64,000 nucleotides of DNA from Terriglobia bacterium (lineage in GTDB: Bacteria > Acidobacteriota > Terriglobia > Terriglobales > Acidobacteriaceae): the NCBI GenBank assembly GCA_020072815.1, contig JAIQGE010000001.1, positions 682,001 to 746,000 on the forward strand, given 5' to 3'. The notes beneath the pieces are model-generated. The model searched no databases. It saw nothing but the letters and a program-made list of their open reading frames with translations, and had not been told where the DNA came from. Shown in pieces: positions 17,611 to 25,077 of this stretch (position 1 is the first letter of the stretch; each line of letters begins with the position of its first letter). The translations under genes and the position numbers were made by a program.

Positions 17611-19065
17611 TTACTTTGGCCGCTTCGGCTCGATTTCCGGCCGCCCCGGAACGGCCCCTTCTTTTTGTTCCTGCTGGCGCGCGATCGCGACGTTCACCGC
17701 GCCAATCCGCACTGGCGACTGCACCTTGGGGTGCGAAGGTTTGCCATCAATGAGCGGACCGGTGGGCACAAAGACCAGCGGCAGCTTTTCCTGCCTGGTG
17801 CGCAATGCCGCTTCGATTGCCCGGTTGGCGTTGAAGGTGAAATGCTCCGGCTGGAATTCACCATGAGTATGCGACCGCACGCCCTTACTGAAGAGTGAAA
17901 CCGTTCCCAGGAAATGCGGGCTCTCGGCGTTCATGGCCGTGTTGGGCGGCGCACCGAGATAGACCTCCCAGACAACGCCGGGTTCACGCTCGGCCACCAC
18001 GTTTGCCAGCTCGATGACAAGCTGTTCGTTCTTGCTCTGGAGCAGCGCAGGAATGCGCTCGCGGATTTTGGAGATGTCAATGGGGACGGTGACTTCTCGC
18101 TCGGTCAATTCCACCGGAGGACCGGGCCAGGGGATCAGGACCTGCGCAATCACAAATATCCACCATGGGAAGATGATTTTCAAGCAATACTCCTTGACTT
18201 GCGGCGGCTCCCCTTCATAAGTGTAGTTCAACTGCTCGGCGCAACGCAGGACGTCGCAGCAGGTCATTTTCACTTCTTTGCCGTTCTCGTCAAAGAAGAT
18301 AGAGGTGTGGTTCTTCCAGGTGGCGTCACTGAGAGGATCGTGGCGCCCCCCGCCCTGGGCCAGCCAGAGGTTCCAGTAGCGGTCAATGTTCGAGTGGTGC
18401 ACGAAGAAAACCGGGTCCTGGGCCGCCTCCGAGATATTTCCCATCCAGCCGCCGATATCGACATGCACGTTGTTATGGGGATTGCTCTCAATGTCGCCTT
18501 GCGCGGTGAAGTAGTCGAGTGCGGCCATTCCGGCAGAAGGGTCGACGTGACCGGCCGGAAAAGAGGCGCTTCCGGAATTCCATGCGGACGGGCGGTTGGG
18601 GGCGGCGACAAAGAGTTCGCTGCCAGAGACGCGGAACGGCGGCGGCAGGGTGCGCTGAGCGGGGTCATGATAATCCCAGAACGGCAGGGCCCAGCCAGGG
18701 TCGCCGGACATCTTGCGGATGATGCGCTCAAACCAGTAGAGATACATGCGGTGCCAGCACCAGAACAGGTGCGTTCCGTGTTCACAGGTGTTCCAGGCGA
18801 TGTGGGAGCCGGAAAGAGTGGTTCCATGAATCGCTGCCTGATAGTCCCAACTCAGCGGGTTGGCCGTGGGCAGGAGCTTCATGGCCTTGATGGCTTTGCG
18901 ATAAGACACCAGGACCGGATCGCTGGCAGCCATACCTCCAAGATTGCGGCGCATTACGGGCGCGGCCCAGACTGAATCCAGGTTGAAGATTGAGGAGCCC
19001 AGCACAGTAGACGCGGCTGCGCCGGCTGTGACCAAGAAACGGCGACGGGTGAAATGGTTCCGCAT
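17611..19065 (-). CDS. Tyrosinase family protein, Tat-exported
   Basis: Type 3 copper oxidase of about 484 aa, started at ATG 19065 behind GGAGGTAG. A twin-arginine signal (RRRFLVTAGAAAS) predicts export of the folded copper protein. CuA ligands are in the region HIAWNTCEHGTHLFWCWHR and CuB ligands in NPHNNVHVDIGG and FFVHHSNIDRYW. The roughly 250-residue C-terminal domain resembles those of plant and bacterial polyphenol oxidases, which often shield the active site. The likely reaction is o-hydroxylation/oxidation of phenols to quinones. No caddie protein gene is adjacent. Confidence 0.9.
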   Translation of the reverse strand: MRNHFTRRRFLVTAGAAASTVLGSSIFNLDSVWAAPVMRRNLGGMAASDPVLVSYRKAIKAMKLLPTANPLSWDYQAAIHGTTLSGSHIAWNTCEHGTHLFWCWHRMYLYWFERIIRKMSGDPGWALPFWDYHDPAQRTLPPPFRVSGSELFVAAPNRPSAWNSGSASFPAGHVDPSAGMAALDYFTAQGDIESNPHNNVHVDIGGWMGNISEAAQDPVFFVHHSNIDRYWNLWLAQGGGRHDPLSDATWKNHTSIFFDENGKEVKMTCCDVLRCAEQLNYTYEGEPPQVKEYCLKIIFPWWIFVIAQVLIPWPGPPVELTEREVTVPIDISKIRERIPALLQSKNEQLVIELANVVAEREPGVVWEVYLGAPPNTAMNAESPHFLGTVSLFSKGVRSHTHGEFQPEHFTFNANRAIEAALRTRQEKLPLVFVPTGPLIDGKPSHPKVQSPVRIGAVNVAIARQQEQKEGAVPGRPEIEPKRPK

Positions 19066-19213
19066 TGCACTACCTCCATTTTCTTGCTTGAAGATCAGGG
19101 GCAACACACACCGGGGAAAGACCAAGTACAACAAATAGTAGGCTTCCTCCGGCGAACGTTACGCCTATTTCTCCGCCGCCGCAAGCCGGGAGAAAGTTTC
19201 GCCGCTGGATATA

Positions 19214-21172
19214 ATGAATCCGCTCATGCCTGCCCCCACTTCCACACAGTCTCCACTCAGCTTGGATCGCTCGGCGGCGCCTGCGGGGAAGCGCCTGCGC
19301 TACATCGCGTTCATCGTGCTGGTCTGGGTGCTGGTGTACGCCGCCGCTCTCTTCCGGCCGCCCTTGATGGACGACGCGGACACCGTCCATGCTGAAGCTG
19401 CGCGCGAAATGGCCGCCACCGGCGACTGGGTCACGCTGCACATCAACGGCGGCGTCCGCTATCTGGAAAAAGCGCCGCTCATGTACTGGTGCGTGGCCGC
19501 CAGCTTCAAGTTGTTCGGTGTGAGCGAGTGGTCGGCGCGGCTGCCCATCGCCCTGGGGGTGCTGGCGCTGCTGCTGATCGTCTACCGCCTGGGCCGAAGA
19601 GTCTTTCATCAGGAAAACCAGGGCGAAGAAGCCGGGATGTATTCCGCGCTGGCGCTGGCGACAGGTTTTGGCCCGTTTATCTTCACCCGCATCCTCATTC
19701 CCGACATGATGGTCGGGCTGTGGCTGGCGATCGGCTTTGATTTCTTCCTGACCTCGATAGAACAGAGTGAGTCGGGGAAAAAGCCTTCGCTCTGGATTTG
19801 CTGGGGCATCGCCGCCACCATGGCGCTCAACGTCCTGACCAAAGGCCTGATCGGGCTGGTCTTCCCCATCGGTACAATTTTTCTTCTTCTGCTGCTCACG
19901 CGCAACCTGCGCCATCTGCTGAAGCTGCGCCTGTTCTCCAGCTTCCTGGTTTTTCTGCTGATCGCCGCGCCGTGGCATTTGCTGGCCGGATTCCGCAATC
20001 CCGCGCAAGGCCAGACCAAAGGCTTCTTCTGGTTCTACTTTGTCAACGAACATTTTCTGCGCTACTTGAACAAACGTTTCCCCGCCGACTATGACACTGT
20101 GCCTTTGTGGCTGTTCTGGGGGCTGATGCTGCTGTGGCTGATGCCCTGGACGGCGTTCATTGTGCAGGCGCTGCGGCAGGTACCCGCGAAAATTTCCGAA
20201 TTCCGCAATGGGCTGAGCGCGCAGCAACGCGGAACTCTGCTCTTCGCGCTGTGGGCACTGCTGGTCCTGCTGTTCTTCAGCTTCTCCAGCCGCCAGGAGT
20301 ATTACGTCATCCCCGGCGTGCCTGGGGTGGCGCTGCTGCTGGGCGGATGGTTGGCCCGCGAAGCCGCGTCGCCTGCGGACAGCCCGGAGCGGCGCAGCGG
20401 ACGAATTGCTTCGCTGGTGCTGGCGGCGATCGGCGTGGCGGCGTGCGTCGCATGCGCCTATCTGGCCTGGCAGGCGAAAACGCCGCCGCAGAACTACGAC
20501 ATCGCCGAGTTGCTCAAGAAGAATCCCCAGGAATACGCGCTGTCCTTCGGCCACTTCCTGGACCTCACGCCGCAAGCCATGGGCGCGTTCAAGATCCCGC
20601 TGATCGCCACGGGAATCGCCTTCGCGCTGGGGACGCTGCTGAGCCTGTGGCTGCGCCGCCGCAACCAGGCCTTCTACGCCAACGTGGCCCTGGCGCTGAT
20701 GATGGTGGTGCTGCTGCATGAAGCGCACCGCGGGCTGGAGATCTTCTCTCCGGTGCTGTCCTCAAAAGTCCTGGCGGACGCCATTGAATCGCGCTGGCAG
20801 CAGGGACAAAGCCCGGTGATCGAAGTCAACGGCGACTACGAAGCCGGGTCGAGCGTCAATTTCTATACGCATCGTCAGATTCGGATCTTGAATGGACGCT
20901 GCAACAACATCTGGTATGGCTCCACGTTTCCTGACGCGCCAAAGATCTTTGACGACAATTTGTCTTTCGCGAAGCTGTGGCACAGCGGGGATACGGTTTT
21001 TCTTTTGACGCAGGAAGACGCGAAGCCGGCGGCCGCCGTCAGTGATGCATGCCCGCAAAAAGAAACGCTGCCGGACTACGTTGATCGCAGTTGCGTGCTG
21101 GCCAAGTGGGGCGGCAAGGTGGTGCTTACCAATGAACCGAAACTTTGTCCGGCTTCGGCTCCGCAGCGCTGA
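19214..21172 (+). CDS. ArnT-like membrane glycosyltransferase (PMT/GT-C fold)
   Basis: 652 aa with about 11-12 hydrophobic segments. The first periplasmic loop carries MDDADTVHAEAAREMA and the YLEKAPLMYW motif, characteristic of dolichyl/undecaprenyl-phosphate-sugar transferases (ArnT, PMT_2). These move a sugar from a polyprenyl phosphate to lipid A or another envelope acceptor. The final part (about residues 520-640) is a soluble domain. The 3' end overlaps the convergent HpnI-like gene by 47 bases. A start at ATG 19226 is a possible alternative. Confidence 0.85.
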   Translation: MNPLMPAPTSTQSPLSLDRSAAPAGKRLRYIAFIVLVWVLVYAAALFRPPLMDDADTVHAEAAREMAATGDWVTLHINGGVRYLEKAPLMYWCVAASFKLFGVSEWSARLPIALGVLALLLIVYRLGRRVFHQENQGEEAGMYSALALATGFGPFIFTRILIPDMMVGLWLAIGFDFFLTSIEQSESGKKPSLWICWGIAATMALNVLTKGLIGLVFPIGTIFLLLLLTRNLRHLLKLRLFSSFLVFLLIAAPWHLLAGFRNPAQGQTKGFFWFYFVNEHFLRYLNKRFPADYDTVPLWLFWGLMLLWLMPWTAFIVQALRQVPAKISEFRNGLSAQQRGTLLFALWALLVLLFFSFSSRQEYYVIPGVPGVALLLGGWLAREAASPADSPERRSGRIASLVLAAIGVAACVACAYLAWQAKTPPQNYDIAELLKKNPQEYALSFGHFLDLTPQAMGAFKIPLIATGIAFALGTLLSLWLRRRNQAFYANVALALMMVVLLHEAHRGLEIFSPVLSSKVLADAIESRWQQGQSPVIEVNGDYEAGSSVNFYTHRQIRILNGRCNNIWYGSTFPDAPKIFDDNLSFAKLWHSGDTVFLLTQEDAKPAAAVSDACPQKETLPDYVDRSCVLAKWGGKVVLTNEPKLCPASAPQR

Positions 21173-22334
21173 CCAGCGGAGCAGAGGGGTGAGCAGGACG
21201 GATCTTGCCGTCCTGCAAAATGAAGACTTCGCCGCGCCAGTGGACTTTATGGTCGGCAAAGCTGGCGAACCACACCCAGAAAGCGATCAAGTCGCGCAGC
21301 GGAAGCAGCCAGAGATAGCGCGCCACGGTGCGGTCATGCACCACGCCGGCGCCAACTTGCAGCGCCACCGCTACACGGAGAGCAGAGGCGGCAACCAAAA
21401 GGGCCCATGACCACAACGCGCCTGCAGCCAGGGCCACGGCAATCATCGCCCAGGGCAAGCCGAAGGTGAGCAGCACTCCCAGGTAACCCATGCGGCGGGA
21501 ATCCCGCGTGCTGCGAGCCCAGCGCAACTGGTGTTCAAAGAACCCGCGGAAGGTGTAAGCCGGCAGGTGCGTTTCCACTACCACGCCGGCCAGCACCACT
21601 TCCAAACCGGCTTTGGAGACGCGGTAGCCCAGTTCAAAATCGTCGGCCAGATAATCCACCAGCGGCTCCAGGCCACCGATGGCTTCCAGGGCCGCGCGCG
21701 ATATCGCCAGGGTTGAGCCCAGGGCAAAGTGGATGCCATTCTCAATCTGCCGCGCCGCCAGCACGCCGGCAATAAAATCCGTGCTGATCCCCAGCGACTC
21801 CAGCCGCGACCCCAGCGTGCCCGTGGCGATCCCGCGATAGGGGCAGGTCACCATCCCCACCCGCGGCTGCGCGAACGGGGCCATCACCCGGCGCAGGTAG
21901 TCCGGCTCCACGTAAATGTCGCTGTCGTTGATGATGATGTGGCCGTATTTTGCCAGCGCCAGCATCTGCACCAGGTTGCTGGTTTTGCGGTTGTTGCCCA
22001 GCACCTGCGGGCACACCACGAGTTGAACGCGGCATTGCGGGAACTCCCGCATGAGGCGCTGGACGGCTTCCACCGCCGGGTCTTCAGCTTCACTCACACC
22101 GAAAATGATTTCGTATTCGGGATAGTCCTGCACGCAGTGGCTGCGGAAGCTTTCATACATTTGGGGATCAACGCCGCGCAGCGGCTTCAAGATGGATACG
22201 GGAGGAGTAAAGTCCGGCAGCGGCTTGCGGCCCTGGCGCAGAAAAGCGCGCGCGCTCCACAGGCAAAGCGCATAGAACCCCATGCCGCATACGGCCAGCA
22301 CGGCAGCCACGAGGCTTGGCAAGAGATAGAACAT
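21126..22334 (-). CDS. HpnI-like GT2/GT21 glycosyltransferase (ceramide glucosyltransferase family)
   Basis: 402-aa membrane glycosyltransferase. An N-terminal helix is followed by a GT-A domain with PPVSILKPLRGVD, NDSDIYVEPDYL (DXD-like), YLADDFELGYR and the QLRWARS motif, then C-terminal helices. This order fits the ceramide glucosyltransferase/HpnI family; HpnI adds N-acetylglucosamine to bacteriohopanetetrol. No other hopanoid gene is in the window, so the acceptor is uncertain. It converges on and overlaps the ArnT-like gene. Confidence 0.8.
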   Translation of the reverse strand: MFYLLPSLVAAVLAVCGMGFYALCLWSARAFLRQGRKPLPDFTPPVSILKPLRGVDPQMYESFRSHCVQDYPEYEIIFGVSEAEDPAVEAVQRLMREFPQCRVQLVVCPQVLGNNRKTSNLVQMLALAKYGHIIINDSDIYVEPDYLRRVMAPFAQPRVGMVTCPYRGIATGTLGSRLESLGISTDFIAGVLAARQIENGIHFALGSTLAISRAALEAIGGLEPLVDYLADDFELGYRVSKAGLEVVLAGVVVETHLPAYTFRGFFEHQLRWARSTRDSRRMGYLGVLLTFGLPWAMIAVALAAGALWSWALLVAASALRVAVALQVGAGVVHDRTVARYLWLLPLRDLIAFWVWFASFADHKVHWRGEVFILQDGKIRPAHPSAPLVSAAEPKPDKVSVHW

Positions 22335-22565
22335 GAATTTCCGCTGTCGTCTTTCCTGTGCCTGGTTTCCCGTTTCCTTGCTTCCAGGCGCATTCTACTC
22401 CGGCACTCAAGAATCGCGCGCTCTCTGTCTTCGCTATACCGTTCTCTGAAGCATTTGGATGCCCGCCGGCAACCGGCGGTTACAGCCATCGATCCAAAAA
22501 GCGTTTGGCAAAAAGCGTTCCTTAATCCCCGAAGGCCCGTGGCTTGAGTGGCCACGGCCACACAT

Positions 22566-23276
22566 TTACGGGGTGAGCGCCAGATTCACTTCTTTCCAGT
22601 CAACCTTGCGCAGCAACTGTTGGATGCGATCATCGGCGCCGTAAATCCTGATCTCCACGTTCTCAATAAAAGGGGAGTTCGGCGGATGAGCAAAGTAATA
22701 ATAGAAATAGAGTGAAGCCGGGTCCCATTTGATTGCCTTGGGATTGCCAAAGAGAAGCACGTAAGACGACCCGTAGCCGTAGCGATTGTCCTCATCCTTG
22801 TAGGCCGCGATGGCGCCGGGCACATTCACCGCGTTCTTCTTCCCCGGACCAGGATGCAGGGTGCTCACCAACACGTTGTTATTCACCTGCACGCGAACGT
22901 GCAGCAGGTCCTCAATCAGGGCGTTTTGCAGGTGCTTCTCCGCAGTGTCCTTTTCCTTTTCCATCTTGCGGACCATGGGGACAATCAGCTTCTTGTAGCG
23001 CGGTGAAGTGGTGCGCGCGTCGTAGGTGCGCTGGAACAGCTCGGTGATGTCCAGGGGACGGTTGGAATCCGGATTCACCATGGTGTCCGTCAGTTCGAAA
23101 TCTATCTTCTCCGTCCACTCCGCGCCACGGAACTGGTTCAGTAACTTGTTGATGTGGAGGGCATACTTGGCGATGGCCTTCTGCTCCTCGGGCGTGGGCT
23201 TGCGGGGCATGAGCAGGCCGAACAGGCTCAAGGGGACAACCGCGAACAAGGCGACGACGATGGCTCTGCGTAACAT
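22566..23276 (-). CDS. Secreted hypothetical protein
   Basis: About 236 aa from ATG 23276 (MLRRAIVVALFAVVPLSLFGLL), with a signal peptide or membrane anchor at residues 1-20. It is not recognised. The middle has a helical, charged region (KLIVPMVRKMEKEKDTAEKH) and the end is Tyr-rich (YFYYYFAHPP) with a mixed beta pattern. It lies alone between the HpnI-like gene and the divergent rnpB. Confidence is high that it is a gene and low on its role. Confidence 0.7.
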   Translation of the reverse strand: MLRRAIVVALFAVVPLSLFGLLMPRKPTPEEQKAIAKYALHINKLLNQFRGAEWTEKIDFELTDTMVNPDSNRPLDITELFQRTYDARTTSPRYKKLIVPMVRKMEKEKDTAEKHLQNALIEDLLHVRVQVNNNVLVSTLHPGPGKKNAVNVPGAIAAYKDEDNRYGYGSSYVLLFGNPKAIKWDPASLYFYYYFAHPPNSPFIENVEIRIYGADDRIQQLLRKVDWKEVNLALTP

Positions 23277-23354
23277 GCCTGACTCCTGGAAATTAGGTGT
23301 TGGCTGCAAGTCGCGGAAAAAGATGGTGACGCATATCCGCGCTGAAATACATCT

Positions 23355-23360
23355 TATAAT
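23355..23360 (+). promoter_or_regulatory. -10 element of rnpB
   Basis: Perfect TATAAT eleven bases upstream of the first base of the RNase P RNA P1 helix, the expected distance to the transcription start. No strong -35 hexamer is visible at 16-18 bases. Confidence 0.7.
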
Positions 23361-23370
23361 AGTAGGTAGC

Positions 23371-23800
23371 TGATGCTGGACCGGATGGTCGCTGTCCTAC
23401 TGTGGACGCCAGAGTTTCTCTGGGCTGCGCAGGGGGAGAGAGGAAAGTCCGAACTCCGCAGAGCAGTGTGCCGGATAACGTCCGGGACGCCAGCTTTAAG
23501 GCTGGTAGACGGAAAGTGCCACAGAGAATATACCGCCTTTGGCGCAAGCCTCAGGTAAGGGTGAAAAGGTGCGGTAAGAGCGCACCGCCCGGGCAGTAAT
23601 GTCCGGGGCATGGCAAACCCCACACGGAGCAAGACCAAATAGGGAAGGAATGGGGATGGCGTAAGCTGTTCTCATGCGTGCCGGCTCGGTGCGCCCAACT
23701 TCCGGGTAGGTCGCTTGAGCCGTTCAGCGATGAACGGCCTAGAGGAATGACCGTCACGGCGGCAACGCCGTACAGAATTCGGCTTATAGGTCCAGCATCA
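23371..23800 (+). ncRNA. rnpB: RNase P RNA, bacterial class A
   Basis: Catalytic RNA of RNase P, which matures tRNA 5' ends. The 5' and 3' ends pair in a perfect 12-bp P1 helix (TGATGCTGGACC with GGTCCAGCATCA). The conserved core is present: GAGGAAAGTCCGAACTCC near the 5' end, the central GGTAAGAGCGCACCG and GGCAAACCCCAC segments, and GAGGAATGACCGTC followed by ACAGAATTCGGCTTATAGG near the 3' end. Length is about 430 nt, a little longer than the E. coli RNA. It is followed by an intrinsic terminator. Confidence 0.96.
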
Positions 23801-23805
23801 CTTGT

Positions 23806-23846
23806 GGCCCTCAGATTCGAGAGGATTTGAGGGCCTTCAATTTTTG
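23806..23846 (+). terminator. Intrinsic terminator of rnpB
   Basis: Stem GGCCCTCAGAT with ATTTGAGGGCC (one wobble pair), followed by TTCAATTTTT, starting five bases after the RNA 3' end. The right arm contains the TGAGGGCCTTCAAT sequence that recurs at 25064. Confidence 0.85.
23828..23841. repeat. Direct repeat DR1 bracketing the TA island
   Basis: TGAGGGCCTTCAAT in the rnpB terminator; an identical 14-mer lies at 25064-25077. Confidence 0.6.
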
Positions 23847-23863
23847 GAGAAATATCGCTGGGC

Positions 23864-23930
23864 CCTTCGGCTTCGCTCAGGATTTCGGCAGCTGGCTCCC
23901 GCTTCGCTCACGCCCGCAAAGCGCCTCAAC
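23864..23930. repeat. 67-bp repeat, copy A
   Basis: 67-base sequence beginning CCTTCGGCTTCGCTCAGGAT and ending AAGCGCCTCAAC. It matches copy B at 24561-24627 with four mismatches. It lies just before the 3' end of the ParE-like gene. Confidence 0.85.
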
Positions 23931-23960
23931 TTGTGGCCCTGCGCTCAGAGCCGAAGACTT

Positions 23961-24281
23961 TCATTTCTGCTCCAGACATTTACGACAACGAAAACCAGAT
24001 TTTAAGGTCGGTTCTGAGCAGCATGGTAAACGTGTAAAGACTTCGACGGTTTGTTCCTTGATACGGTAGACAGCAACGTAGGGTAGGCGAGAAGAAACCA
24101 GTTCGTGGGTCCCTGGCTCACGTCCTGGGCGTCCACGGTGTGGGAATGTTTTTAGGGAACGAATGGCTTCGTAAAGCTCAAGGACGGTGGACCGTGCAAG
24201 ATGCGGATGATGCTCAGTGAGATAGTCCTTGATATGCTCGAGATCATCTGCTGCGGCCGGCGTCCAGCGAATACGCATCAA
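23961..24281 (-). pseudogene. RelE/ParE-family toxin, frameshifted at the C terminus
   Basis: 106 codons. Residues 1-80 are a good ParE/RelE fold (RIRWTPAAADDLEHIKDYL, then LPYVAVYRI, then VEVF). After about residue 83 the frame reads an unrelated Cys-rich tail. Removing one base from the AAA run at 24036-24038 restores LHVYHAAQNRP and a stop at 24002-24004, the usual family ending. The toxin therefore carries a +1 frameshift near its end and is probably impaired, unless the tail is tolerated. It overlaps its antitoxin by four bases. Confidence 0.8.
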
Positions 24282-24502
24282 GAAGGGAACAGCCGTTTAA
24301 CACGAGCATCCATTTCATCTTCTTCGATCAACTGGCCACGGTCAGCTTGTTCGATGCCCTGACGCACGGCGGCGCGAAAGCGGGCGTCGTCCTCCAGTAG
24401 GCGTAAGGCGGCTTCTTTGACCAACTGCGCAGGATCAATGCCCTCATGTGTGGCAATTTTCAAGAGCCGCACTTCTTGCTCAGGGGTAAAATGTACTTCC
24501 AT
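24278..24502 (-). CDS. CopG/ParD-like antitoxin
   Basis: 74-aa partner of the ParE-like toxin. An N-terminal beta strand (MEVHFTPEQEVRLL) is followed by helices and an acidic toxin-binding C terminus (LIEEDEMDARVKRLF). It has the size and layout of addiction-module antitoxins with a short N-terminal DNA-binding domain. The stop and the toxin start share an ATGA overlap. Confidence 0.8.
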   Translation of the reverse strand: MEVHFTPEQEVRLLKIATHEGIDPAQLVKEAALRLLEDDARFRAAVRQGIEQADRGQLIEEDEMDARVKRLFPS

Positions 24503-24560
24503 ACTTGTCAGTCTAAGAGGGCATTTCTAACGCTGTCAATAGATGGGTAACTGCGAAGGT

Positions 24561-24627
24561 CCTTCGGCTTCGCTCAGGATTTCGCCAGCGGGCTCCCGCT
24601 TCGCTCACGGCTGCAAAGCGCCTCAAC
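24561..24627. repeat. 67-bp repeat, copy B
   Basis: Second copy of the 67-base repeat (63 of 67 identical to 23864-23930, same orientation). It abuts the stop codon of the HTH antitoxin gene. The two copies enclose the ParE/CopG module. Confidence 0.85.
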
Positions 24628-24951
24628 CTAAGCCGTTGCCTGGTGCTTGGCTGTTTCTGCGCGCCGCACTCGGACTTTGACCTCGACCCGCGAGCCGAAC
24701 CGGTTGATGATGGACATAAGGCGGTCAACGGTGAACCTTCCGAGGTCTGCATGGCGAATCCGCGAGAAGTCCGCTGCCGCAATCCCTCTGCGGGCTTGCG
24801 CCGCGCGCACGCTTAGGCCCTCCCGGTCGAGTGCTTTGATGATTTCGGCTGCGAGAATCGCCTTCAACTGCTCGGCATCCGCGTTCTTGCGTCCGAGATC
24901 ACGGAACACATTCCCGCTTCCACGCACCACTTTCAGTTTTTCGCTTTTCAT
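24628..24951 (-). CDS. HTH (XRE/HigA-type) antitoxin-like regulator
   Basis: 107 aa. The helix-turn-helix lies around residues 48-85 (GLSVRAAQARRGIAAADFSRIRH), as in HTH_37-type regulators that accompany RelE/HigB toxins. The C terminus is basic (VRVRRAETAKHQ). Its ATG shares an ATGA overlap with the short upstream open frame at 24948-25076, so it was probably the second gene of a toxin-antitoxin pair whose toxin is now a fragment. Confidence 0.8.
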   Translation of the reverse strand: MKSEKLKVVRGSGNVFRDLGRKNADAEQLKAILAAEIIKALDREGLSVRAAQARRGIAAADFSRIRHADLGRFTVDRLMSIINRFGSRVEVKVRVRRAETAKHQATA

Positions 24952-25076
24952 CGCAACATCTCCTTCAGCCTCTTTAAACGGTCCTTGATCAGATCAACGT
25001 TCTCATGACCCCGAGCGAGGCGAGTGATCCTTTCATCCACAAATGTCGCAAAGGGCTCGTGTGTGAGGGCCTTCAA
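24948..25076 (-). pseudogene. Truncated gene coupled to the HTH antitoxin (toxin remnant?)
   Basis: A 42-codon open frame ending EPFATFVDERITRLARGHEN...LKRLKEMLR whose stop overlaps the antitoxin start (ATGA). The charged, helical ending fits the C terminus of a larger protein, probably the toxin partner. Its 5' part is missing because the frame runs into the end of the Ycf48-like gene exactly at the DR2 repeat. The only in-frame start is a TTG at 25076. Family identity is not established. Confidence 0.45.
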
Positions 25077-25077
25077 T
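25064..25077. repeat. Direct repeat DR2 bracketing the TA island
   Basis: TGAGGGCCTTCAAT, identical to DR1 at 23828-23841. It overlaps the stop codon of the Ycf48-like gene and the point where the toxin remnant is cut off. Confidence 0.6.

Noticed and set aside
19210-19215. TATAAT overlapping the ArnT-like start codon
   Set aside because: No -35, and it would require the start at 19226; too weak to call a promoter.
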